From: DASRQK01 sp964436635
Lineage (GTDB): Bacteria > Bacteroidota > Bacteroidia > Sphingobacteriales > Sphingobacteriaceae
Reading direction: 5' to 3'
Length of the DNA: 7,131 nt
NCBI GenBank assembly: GCA_964436635.1
Contig: CAYTDM010000042.1
Location: 1-7,131 of the forward strand
Position numbers and translations under genes: made by a program. The notes under the pieces are model-generated. The model was not told where the DNA came from. It saw only the letters and a list, made by a program, of their open reading frames with translations, and did no database searches. Shown one piece after another: positions 1 through 6,945 of the stretch. The number at the start of each line of letters is the position of its first letter. Position 1 is the stretch's first letter.

Positions 1-397
1 CTTGCCAATGGTCGATGTAACCGCTATTCGTAATGCGAATTTTAGTGTCGTCGTGGATGCGGTCAACTCTTCAGGCGGAATCGCCGTGCCAGCCTTATTA
101 AAAGCTTTAGGAGTGGATACTGTGCATGAATTATATTGTGAGCCTACTGGATTATTTCCGCATAATCCTGAACCTTTGCCAGAAAATTTAACTGATTTGT
201 CTAGCATGGTGGTTGCGAAGCAAGCAGATTTAGGCGATATCAGTGTTAAATTATACGGTGGATTTGGTACTTCTGTTGAAGCCTATGGCTTTGACGTTGG
301 ATTGCAATTCGCATATCAATTAGGTGGAAAAGCGTATGACGGAAGTTACCAAGAGTTAATGCATACGGGAAAACAACTCGGACGAAACTGGCATTGA
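1..397 (+). pseudogene. glmM: Phosphoglucosamine mutase, central part, interrupted (5' end off window)
   Basis: GlmM converts glucosamine-6-phosphate to glucosamine-1-phosphate in the cytoplasm, on the way to UDP-GlcNAc for peptidoglycan and LPS. The gene enters from the left edge. The TTG at position 2 is an internal Leu codon (reading LPMVDV), not a start, and the phosphoserine loop lies outside the window. Residues encoded by 2-235 match the middle of Bacteroidota GlmM (VVVDAVNSSGG, ELYCEPTGLFPHNPEPLPE, then VVAKQADLG). At this point the family continues with roughly IVVDPDVDR. Here the frame instead runs into receptor-like sequence and ends at the TGA at 395-397. The rest of GlmM resumes at 447 in another frame. 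As read, the product would be a truncated fusion without the metal-binding loop, so the gene appears broken unless the insert is an assembly error. Family assignment is strong; the true state of the locus is uncertain. Confidence 0.85.
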
Positions 398-446
398 GAT
401 ATTTTAAAAGCTTGGACTCCCGAAAACGCTAATACAGATGTTCCGC
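236..446 (+). other. SusC/RagA-type TonB-dependent receptor gene fragment inside glmM
   Basis: Read in the same frame as the upstream glmM part, this stretch encodes a piece resembling the C-terminal beta-barrel region of SusC-type outer-membrane receptors: LYGGFGTSVEAYGFDV, FAYQLGGKAYDGSYQELMH, GRNWH, a stop, DILKAWTPENANTDVPR. The order and spacing of these blocks match what I know of the family, where an equivalent stretch lies roughly 100 residues before the receptor's end. Neither the receptor start nor its end is present. The only break in the frame is the TGA at 395-397, where a sense codon would be expected between NWH and DIL. About 211 bp replace about 9 bp of glmM, which gives a +1 frame shift. 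No transposase and no convincing terminal inverted repeats or target duplication flank it. The exact left edge is uncertain by a few bases. It could be an ectopic recombination product or a chimeric join. Confidence 0.78.
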
Positions 447-1094
447 GATCCAGATGTGGACCGTTTATGTTTTGTCATGGAAAATGGCGAAATGTTTGGA
501 GAAGAATACACCTTGGTTGCGGTAGCAGATTATATTTTGTCCCAAAAACCAGGTGCGACTGTATCGAATTTGTCGTCTACACGGGCACTTAGAGACATTA
601 CCTTGAAGGCAGGCGGTACGTATTATGCAGCGGCAGTAGGTGAAGTGAATGTGGTGACCAAAATGAAGGAAGTAAATGCCGTGATCGGTGGCGAGGGCAA
701 TGGCGGAGTGATCTACCCAGATACGCATTATGGACGAGATGCATTAGTGGGCATCGCGTTATTCCTTTCTCATTTAGCAAAGAAACAACTGAGCATTTCA
801 AGCTTAAGACAAACCTATCCAGCCTATTTTATGTCAAAGAATAAAATCACCTTAACACCCGATTTGAATGTGGATGAGGTGTTGGATACCATGCAGAAAA
901 AATATCAGCATGTCCCGCATAGCACCATTGATGGGTTGAAAATAGATTTTGAGGAAGAATGGGTTCATTTAAGAAAATCGAATACAGAGCCGATTATTCG
1001 AATTTATGCAGAGTCCACATCGCCGGAAAATGCGAATGCCATTGCGCAGCGAATCATGCGTGAAATAGAAGAAATCGTTCATAGCTCAAAATAA
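438..1094 (+). pseudogene. glmM: Phosphoglucosamine mutase, C-terminal part downstream of the insert
   Basis: This frame encodes the remainder of GlmM. It has the Mg-binding loop DPDVDR (residues 4-9), GEMFGEEYTLVAVADYIL, VGEVNVVTKM, the sugar-recognition loop GGEGNGG (84-90), HYGRDALVG, and the C-terminal phosphate-binding loop RKSNTEPIIRIY (179-190). True GlmM sequence begins at about 447. The ATG at 438-440 lies in the inserted receptor segment, out of the receptor frame, so it is an accidental start and not the gene's own. All 200-odd codons after the junction are open and conserved, with no sign of decay, so any disruption is recent or is an assembly artefact. If translated alone it would lack the catalytic phosphoserine domain and should not be an active mutase. 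Some annotation pipelines would call this a stand-alone CDS. Confidence 0.85.
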
Positions 1095-1099
1095 TTTAG

Positions 1100-1107
1100 T
1101 ATCTTCG
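1100..1107 (+). promoter_or_regulatory. Candidate Bacteroidota -7 promoter box
   Basis: TATCTTCG matches the Bacteroidota housekeeping -7 consensus TAnnTTTG at all but one fixed position. It lies just after the glmM stop and about 43 bp before the start of the secreted-protein gene. A weak -33 partner (GTTC at 1077-1080, against TTTG) sits 19 bp upstream, within the usual spacing. It would give a short leader and could drive the 1151-3190 gene pair. The call rests only on consensus matching. Confidence 0.4.
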
Positions 1108-1113
1108 CTACTG

Positions 1114-1132
1114 TGAATTTTTAATTCATTTT
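1114..1132 (+). other. Small inverted repeat plus T run between glmM and the secreted-protein gene
   Basis: TGAATT (1114-1119) and AATTCA (1123-1128) form a perfect 6-bp stem with a TTT loop, followed by TTTT. It could be a weak terminator for glmM or a hairpin in the leader of the next gene. The stem is A/T-rich and short, so thermodynamic support is poor. Confidence 0.2.
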
Positions 1133-1150
1133 AACCAAAAACTACTTATT

Positions 1151-1720
1151 ATGATCAGATCGGGTTTTGTTGCGATTGCAATGCTTTTTGTTATTCAAGT
1201 TTCCCATGCGCAAGAATTAAGTGCAGCAGCAAAATTTTGGGAAAATTTAAAGAAACATTGTGGTATGGCTTATGAAGGCCAATTGGCTCCTGGTATCGCG
1301 CAGGCTGATTTCGAGGGAAAGAAATTAGTGATGCATGTGAGGGGTTGCGATGCAAACACGATTCGAATTCCATTTTTTGTTGGCGAGGATCGCTCGAGAA
1401 CTTGGGTGTTAACTTTTAAAGACGACAAAATTACTTTAAAGCATGACCATCGCCATGAAGATGGTTCAGAAGATGCAGTGACCCAATATGGTGGAACTTC
1501 ACCGAATCCTGGATTTCCAAATCTTCAAATTTTTCCAGCGGATGTAGAGACATCAGAACGCATCGCTTATGCGTCTACCAATGTTTGGTGGATTACAGTG
1601 GACGAAAAACAATATACATACAACCTGAGACGCATCGGATCTGATCGTTTATTTTCAGTAGTTTTTGATCTTACGAAACCCATTCCTGCTCCTGCGGCTC
1701 CATGGGGTTGGAAGGATTAA
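1151..1720 (+). CDS. Conserved secreted protein of unknown function
   Basis: This is a 189-residue protein with a clear Sec signal peptide: Arg3, a hydrophobic core at residues 6-15, and a likely cleavage after Ala20 in SHA/QE. The mature protein is about 169 residues, probably periplasmic, with no membrane segment. It has two cysteines (37 and 66) that could form a disulfide. A striking conserved-looking block, KHDHRHEDGSEDAVTQYGG (97-115), holds three His and several acidic residues. MHVRGC (61-66) and IRIPFFVGEDRSRTWVL (71-87) also look conserved. I recall similar proteins of this length, annotated only as hypothetical, in Proteobacteria as well as Bacteroidota. I know of no assigned function and propose none. 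The ATG at 1151 is chosen because it starts the signal peptide directly. It is followed after 12 bp by the deiminase gene, so the two are probably co-transcribed. Confidence 0.85.
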   Translation: MIRSGFVAIAMLFVIQVSHAQELSAAAKFWENLKKHCGMAYEGQLAPGIAQADFEGKKLVMHVRGCDANTIRIPFFVGEDRSRTWVLTFKDDKITLKHDHRHEDGSEDAVTQYGGTSPNPGFPNLQIFPADVETSERIAYASTNVWWITVDEKQYTYNLRRIGSDRLFSVVFDLTKPIPAPAAPWGWKD

Positions 1721-1732
1721 AGCACATGCTGT

Positions 1733-3190
1733 ATGACAAACAAAAGTTTTAGACTTCGAGTTTCGAATGAAACTGGAACGTTAAGAAGGGTATTAATCCA
1801 CAGTCCAGATAGTGGATTGGGAAAAGTGGTGCCGTCCAAAGCACAGGACTGGTTGTTTGAGGACATCGTTCATTTGGAGACCATTCGAAAAGAGGAATAC
1901 GATTATTACATTAAGCTGCTTCTATATTTTTTAGACGAAGAGAAAATAAAAGGGAAGTTGTCTGAGCTGGATCATCCTGAACAGAACAGGAGTTTTTATA
2001 AGCCAGGGCATCCTAATTATTTTGCATCCGATAAGGTGGTGGAACTCCAAGTGCTCTTAATGGATATATTAGGTGAAGAAGCACTTAAGTCCCAGTTAGT
2101 AGCCTCTGTCTGTGCCATGGAGGCATGTACTTATGAGGTTCAAACCGAATTACTTCAACATTCACCAGAAGAACTTTCTAAATTGTTTTTTAGCGGAATG
2201 TTAATGAAAGATGGTGTGGAAAAGATGATTTTCCCGCCCATACCAAACTTTATCTTTACCAGAGATATTGGGATTACGATTAATGACCACATTTTATTAA
2301 ATAAGCCTAAAAAAGAGGCCAGGAAACGTGAGGCTCTTTTGGCAAAATACGTATTTTTTCATCATCCTTATTTTGAAGAATATAGAAAGAATATTATCGA
2401 ATTAACGGATTCTGACCATCATTTTTTGTTACCATTAGAACAAGGAGAACCAGCAGTAACTTTGGAAGGTGGGGATGTGATGGTGGTGGCCCCAAACCAT
2501 GTGTTAATTGGGGTCAGCGAACGCACAAGTAAAGAGGCAGCTACCCAAGCGGCTCAACGCCTTTTTGAAAAGAAGGTAGTCGATAAAGTAACGATTGTAC
2601 AAATTCCGTACAAACGCGATTACATGCATATTGATACTGTTTTTACCCAAGTTAAACGAAATGTATGGGTGTTATTGGGGGAATTTGCGAATCGCGCAAC
2701 GCATACTGCGCTAAACAATCCCATTTATGATGCTATCCATGAGCCCATGCAGCCTTCGGTACATATTTGGCAATTTAAATCGGGAGATCCGTCCAAGCCT
2801 ATTCGTTTTTCGACCATAGAAGATTTGCTACGAGATATCAGCATAAGTGATTTACAAGTAAAGAAATCCGATGTTCAAATCATTTTGTCTGGAGATGGAC
2901 AGTTTCCATATGATGCCCGAGAACAATGGACGGATAGCTGCAATGTGCTCGCACTAAAGGACGGTGTGGTGGTGGCCTATGATCGTAATGACTTTACAAA
3001 TATTGCCTTTGAAAAGGCTGGTTTTAAGTTGATTGAGGTGAAAAAATTAATAGAGGAGTTGGAGTTGGGCACCACGAGTGTCGGCGAAATAGAAAATACG
3101 GTAATTTTGATGCCTTCCGCGGAACTTTCAAGAGCACGTGGAGGGTTTCATTGTATGAGTATGCCATTAGAAAGAGATCAATTGAAATAA
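1733..3190 (+). CDS. Arginine deiminase family protein (amidinotransferase fold)
   Basis: The protein has 485 residues and a single pentein-fold domain. The family hydrolyses the guanidinium group of arginine or related compounds, giving citrulline and ammonia in the arginine case. Every catalytic element of arginine deiminase is visible: FTRD (Asp178), EGGD (Glu245), HIDT (His299, Asp301) and the nucleophile Cys474 in SRARGGFHCMSMPL. The ADI-like block EQWTDSCNVLALKDGVVVAYDRN starts at residue 397. It is longer than classical ADI (about 410 residues), with extra sequence around 45-170 and 335-385, so it belongs to a divergent subfamily and arginine is the most likely but unproven substrate. 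No signal peptide, so cytosolic. No ornithine carbamoyltransferase, carbamate kinase or antiporter gene flanks it, so this is not a standard arc operon. The start ATG lies 12 bp after the previous stop. Confidence 0.85.
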   Translation: MTNKSFRLRVSNETGTLRRVLIHSPDSGLGKVVPSKAQDWLFEDIVHLETIRKEEYDYYIKLLLYFLDEEKIKGKLSELDHPEQNRSFYKPGHPNYFASDKVVELQVLLMDILGEEALKSQLVASVCAMEACTYEVQTELLQHSPEELSKLFFSGMLMKDGVEKMIFPPIPNFIFTRDIGITINDHILLNKPKKEARKREALLAKYVFFHHPYFEEYRKNIIELTDSDHHFLLPLEQGEPAVTLEGGDVMVVAPNHVLIGVSERTSKEAATQAAQRLFEKKVVDKVTIVQIPYKRDYMHIDTVFTQVKRNVWVLLGEFANRATHTALNNPIYDAIHEPMQPSVHIWQFKSGDPSKPIRFSTIEDLLRDISISDLQVKKSDVQIILSGDGQFPYDAREQWTDSCNVLALKDGVVVAYDRNDFTNIAFEKAGFKLIEVKKLIEELELGTTSVGEIENTVILMPSAELSRARGGFHCMSMPLERDQLK

Positions 3191-3233
3191 ATAATAAATT
3201 TAATTAGTGTAAAGTAGTTAATTAATAACATTT

Positions 3234-5786
3234 ATGAGTAGACTTAGTTTAATAGGAAAATTATGGATTTTGATGATGGTAATCTGGTCTTGTTCTCCTA
3301 ACACGAAAACACCACTTGAAGCCCCATTAAGTTTAGAATTTGAGTATTTGACCACAGCGGAATACAATGGTTCCGGTGAATTACAAGCGAATCTAAGTTT
3401 CAAAAATGTATCGAAGGATACTTTAAAGTCTGGAGATTGGACCATCTATTTCAATGGTCATGGAATTGGTAATCCAGATACCACACTATCTGAAGTTGAT
3501 GTTAAATGGTTGAATGGAGATTTTAACCAAATTAAGCCAACCGAACATTGGGTTGCTTTGGCACCAGGAGAAGTGAAAAATGTTCAGGTGAAGATCCGGA
3601 ACTTGCAAAACATGTACAATGTTCCAAGAGGATTTTATTTTGTTTCAGACAACTATCCTGAAGGCATTGATCTGGAGTTTCTCTTGAAACCAAACCCACA
3701 TTTAGACGCCTATGATGCAAGGGTTGCCATGGAGTTATATGAAAGAAATGAAAGGAGAGTGGGGGTTCAGGGCGACTTGCCTCCAGTGTTCCCAACGCCG
3801 AAATCATACACTTGGGGTACGGACTCTTTCGATTTTAATAATGATTTGGTAATCGTATCACAACCTTGGTTTAATAAGGAAGCTATTTATTTAAGAGATG
3901 CATTAGAAAATCTTTTGGGTAAAAGACCAGAAATTACAGATGCTCCAAAAGAAAATCAATCGGTCATTTACTTAACTTATAATGAGGAAATGAAGGAAGA
4001 GGAGTATCGGTTAGCGGCAGTTCCTTTGGCTATTCAGATGACAGCCTCTACGGTTAAAGGGATGTTTTATTCCGTTCAATCCTTGTTGAATATGATTCAT
4101 CCAAAAATTCTGGCGGGTGATCGTAGTTCAGTTAAAATTCGAGGCGTAATTATTGAAGACGAGCCTCGATTTGCTCACCGTGCATTTATGTTAGATGTGG
4201 CCCGCAACTTTCAAAAAAAGGAACAAATATTTAAGTTGTTAGACTTGTTGGCAGCGTACAAAATCAATGTGTTCCATTTCCACTTGACAGAGGATGAAGC
4301 TTGGAGGTTAGAAATTCCAGGGCTGCCTGAATTAACCGATGTGGGTGCGCAAAGAGGTCATTCGGCTACTGGTTTAGATAAAATTTACGCTGCATATGGG
4401 TCTGGAGCTACCTCTGATAAGGGGACGGGATCTGGTTATTATACACGGGAAGATTTTATAGAAATACTAAAATATGCCGACGCTCGTTATATTAAAGTCA
4501 TTCCTGAAATTGAAACACCAGGACACGCACGTGCCGCCATTAAAGCCATGGAGGCAAGGTATCATAAATTTATTGCACAAGGGGATACTTTGGCAGCAAA
4601 TGAATTTTTGCTATCTGACCTAAATGACCAATCGACCTATCGGTCCCCACAAGCTTGGACGGATAATGTCATGAATGTTGCCATGCCTTCTGTGTATACA
4701 TTTATGCGCAAAGTCGTCGATGAGATCATTTTAATGTACAAAGAAGCAAATGTGAAATTGGAAACAGTTCATATTGGTGGAGACGAGGTTCCGAATGGTG
4801 TTTGGGAGAAATCACCAGTGGTAGAGAAATTTTTGGCTGAAGAATCGAAGGTTCCGAACGTGGATGAACTTTGGCACTACTACTTAGACAATATGGAGCG
4901 CATATTGAAACACAGAGGCCTGAATGTGGTTTACGGATGGGAAGAGATCGGAATGAAAAAGGCCTTAGTCAATGATCGCAAAACCATGGTAGTAGAACCT
5001 CGATTTGGTTCTCACGAGTTCCGTGTGGATGTGTGGAATAATGTGGGGGCAAATGTTGATTTAGCCTATCGCTTAGCAAATGCGGGATACAAAGTCGTAT
5101 TGACCAATGTCACAAACTTTTATTATGACCTTGCCTATAATCATGGATTTTACGAAATGGGACATAATTGGGGAGGTTTAGTAGACGTAGAGAAGTCGTT
5201 CCGTTTTATTCCGTTTGATTATTATAAAAGCATATTGGATGATCGAACTTACAAGGTACAGGATCAAGCTAAGTATCGTGGTTTAACCCGTTTAACAGAA
5301 GCTGGAAAGGCGAATATAATCGGCTTGCAAGCGCCTTTATGGACTGAATTTGTGTCTGGACCGGAGCGTATGGAATACATGATTTTACCTAAGTTATTTG
5401 GCTTAGTTGAGCGGGCTTGGGCCCCAGCGCCGAAGTGGGAGACCATGCCATTAAATGCAGCCTTTGATGATGCATATTTAAAAGATTGGTCTGTGTTTTT
5501 AGATCGCGTCGGCCATTGGGAGCTTCCAAGATTAGATTATTTATCCGGTGGTTTTAACTATCGAGTTCCAACTCCTGGAATAGCATTAAAAGAGGGGAGA
5601 TGGTATGCGAATACACAATTCCCTGGTTTGGAAATCCGTTATACCTTGGATGGCAGTGAGCCAACTGCTCAAAGTACCTTATACGAAGGCCCGATCAGCT
5701 CGTCTAATTTGATGAAATTTAAGGTCTTTAATCAGCAGGGAAGAGGTAGTTCAACTATTACAGTTGATCCAAACCTGCTAAAATAA
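3234..5786 (+). CDS. GH20 beta-N-acetylhexosaminidase (chitobiase type), lipoprotein
   Basis: This exo-enzyme releases terminal N-acetylhexosamine, typically GlcNAc from chitooligosaccharides. It has 850 residues, close to the bacterial chitobiase length. Residues 1-20 form a lipoprotein signal ending in IWSC, so Cys20 would be lipidated. No acidic export signal follows it (SPNTKTP), so the protein may face the periplasm. Domains in order: CHB_HEX-type carbohydrate-binding domain (about 30-165), GH20b domain (about 185-305), GH20 catalytic TIM barrel (about 312-730), and a C-terminal chitobiase/Fn3-like domain (about 775-845, with IRYTLDGSEPT). Catalytic features are DVARNF (Arg324), FHFHLTEDEAWRLE (347-360), PEIETPGHARA (His431), the Asp517-Glu518 pair in HIGGDEVPNGVW, and Trp703 in GLQAPLWTEF. 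It starts 43 bp after the deiminase gene in A/T-rich sequence, and its last 29 bp overlap the convergent aminotransferase gene. Confidence 0.95.
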   Translation: MSRLSLIGKLWILMMVIWSCSPNTKTPLEAPLSLEFEYLTTAEYNGSGELQANLSFKNVSKDTLKSGDWTIYFNGHGIGNPDTTLSEVDVKWLNGDFNQIKPTEHWVALAPGEVKNVQVKIRNLQNMYNVPRGFYFVSDNYPEGIDLEFLLKPNPHLDAYDARVAMELYERNERRVGVQGDLPPVFPTPKSYTWGTDSFDFNNDLVIVSQPWFNKEAIYLRDALENLLGKRPEITDAPKENQSVIYLTYNEEMKEEEYRLAAVPLAIQMTASTVKGMFYSVQSLLNMIHPKILAGDRSSVKIRGVIIEDEPRFAHRAFMLDVARNFQKKEQIFKLLDLLAAYKINVFHFHLTEDEAWRLEIPGLPELTDVGAQRGHSATGLDKIYAAYGSGATSDKGTGSGYYTREDFIEILKYADARYIKVIPEIETPGHARAAIKAMEARYHKFIAQGDTLAANEFLLSDLNDQSTYRSPQAWTDNVMNVAMPSVYTFMRKVVDEIILMYKEANVKLETVHIGGDEVPNGVWEKSPVVEKFLAEESKVPNVDELWHYYLDNMERILKHRGLNVVYGWEEIGMKKALVNDRKTMVVEPRFGSHEFRVDVWNNVGANVDLAYRLANAGYKVVLTNVTNFYYDLAYNHGFYEMGHNWGGLVDVEKSFRFIPFDYYKSILDDRTYKVQDQAKYRGLTRLTEAGKANIIGLQAPLWTEFVSGPERMEYMILPKLFGLVERAWAPAPKWETMPLNAAFDDAYLKDWSVFLDRVGHWELPRLDYLSGGFNYRVPTPGIALKEGRWYANTQFPGLEIRYTLDGSEPTAQSTLYEGPISSSNLMKFKVFNQQGRGSSTITVDPNLLK

Positions 5787-6942
5787 CAGCACAAGCTTTT
5801 CGAATCTCCTCCTCTGATATAATTAGGGGAGGAGCTATTCTTAAAGCGGTTTCGCAATGCAAAAACCAATCGATTAGCACCCCATTTTTAGCGCAAAATT
5901 GGCTCGTTTTTTCTACCTCATCAAAGGAGCTTAATTGAAGTGAAAGCATAAATCCTTTCCCACGAATCTCTTTAATTTTAGGGTGAACAAGCAATGAACG
6001 TAGGAGTGCTTCTTTTTTAGGTACGCTTAAATACAATTCTTCTTTTGTGATCAAATTTAAAGAAGCCAGTGCGGCTGCACAGCTCACAGGATGTCCACCA
6101 AAAGTCGTAATATGCCCTAACATAGGATTTTCCTTAATCACGTCCATAATGGCTTTGGAAGCGATGAAAGCTCCGATCGGCATGCCACCACCCAAGCCTT
6201 TTGCTAAAAGTAAAATATCGGGTACTACGTCAAAATGTTCAAATGCAAATAATTTGCCTGTTCTACCTAACCCGGTTTGGATCTCATCAAAAATAAGCAA
6301 ACAACCAACATCGTTGCAGCGCGCTCTTAAAGCTTTTAAGTATTCCTTTGACGGCACCCGTACTCCCGCTTCCCCTTGAATCGTCTCGATAATGACCGCT
6401 GCGGTTAATTCCGTGATGTGCGCTAAATCTTCTATCTCGTTAAATTGGATAAAATCAATTTCAGGCAATAAGGGGGCGTAGGCATCTCTAAAACCGCCTT
6501 GATCCATTAAGCTTAAGGCACCTTGAGTGCTACCATGGTAAGCTGAATGCGCAGCGATTAGTTGGCGCCTTCCTGTGAATTTTTTGGCAATTTTTAATGC
6601 GCCTTCTGTAGACTCCGTGCCAGAATTAGTAAAATAGACGGATTCAAATGACTTAGGCAACACTTCTAATAGTCTTGTTGCCAAATTTACTTGAGGCGCT
6701 TGCACAAATTCACCATACACCGTAACATGTAAATATTGATCGATTTGATGACGAATTGCATCTATTACAGCCGGATGTCTATGCCCGATGTTGCTAACCG
6801 AAAATCCGGATACCAGATCCATATACGCTTCACCGCCTGGACCATATAAATAAACACCCTCTGCCTTCTCGACTTCTATTAATCTTGGAGTATTAGAAGT
6901 TTGAGCAGTATTTAATAAGAATAATTGTTTTAAATTAAGCAT
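5758..6942 (-). CDS. Class III PLP-dependent aminotransferase (acetylornithine/ornithine type)
   Basis: The protein has 394 residues, a normal length for the acetylornithine/ornithine aminotransferase branch of fold-type I enzymes. It would transfer an omega-amino group from a substrate such as ornithine or N-acetylornithine to 2-oxoglutarate in the cytosol. Visible elements are GFSVSNIGHRHPAV (46-59), the PLP-phosphate loop TNSGTES (105-111), AYHGST (134-139), the pyridine-nitrogen Asp219 in IFDEIQTGLGRTG, the Schiff-base Lys248 in LLAKGLGGGMPIGAF, ITTFGGHPVSCAA (278-290), and the probable carboxylate-binding Arg368 in LRIAPP. Exact substrate is not settled: related Bacteroidota proteins are usually annotated only as aspartate aminotransferase family. 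The ATG follows the upstream stop by 3 bp, suggesting translational coupling. Its last codons overlap the convergent hexosaminidase gene. Confidence 0.93.
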   Translation of the reverse strand: MLNLKQLFLLNTAQTSNTPRLIEVEKAEGVYLYGPGGEAYMDLVSGFSVSNIGHRHPAVIDAIRHQIDQYLHVTVYGEFVQAPQVNLATRLLEVLPKSFESVYFTNSGTESTEGALKIAKKFTGRRQLIAAHSAYHGSTQGALSLMDQGGFRDAYAPLLPEIDFIQFNEIEDLAHITELTAAVIIETIQGEAGVRVPSKEYLKALRARCNDVGCLLIFDEIQTGLGRTGKLFAFEHFDVVPDILLLAKGLGGGMPIGAFIASKAIMDVIKENPMLGHITTFGGHPVSCAAALASLNLITKEELYLSVPKKEALLRSLLVHPKIKEIRGKGFMLSLQLSSFDEVEKTSQFCAKNGVLIDWFLHCETALRIAPPLIISEEEIRKACAVILAGLDQL

Positions 6943-6945
6943 GGA

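Noticed and set aside
236..446. Insert in glmM as a self-splicing intron, intein or translational bypass element
   Set aside because: Its position at a hyperconserved active-site loop resembles such elements, but the sequence is recognisable receptor coding sequence. It has no homing endonuclease, intein blocks or reverse transcriptase, and it carries an in-frame stop.
236..446. Insert as an insertion sequence or invertible phase-variation segment
   Set aside because: It has no transposase or recombinase, no convincing terminal inverted repeats and no clear target duplication. The shared CAGAT near both edges is too short to count.
465..801. Antisense open frames of 67 and 87 codons opposite glmM
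   Set aside because: They are shadows of the conserved glmM frame, with low-complexity composition and no recognisable domain.
3200..3225. TTAATTA / TAATTAA inverted repeat between the deiminase and hexosaminidase genes
   Set aside because: It is made only of A and T with a 12-nt loop in an A/T-rich gap and no following T run, so it is expected by chance.
3532..3807. 91-codon - strand open frame inside the hexosaminidase gene
   Set aside because: It is opposite the N-terminal domains of a well-supported GH20 gene and resembles nothing recognisable.
6047..6379. 110-codon + strand open frame inside the aminotransferase gene
   Set aside because: It lies entirely opposite the conserved PLP-binding core of the aminotransferase and has no recognisable protein features.
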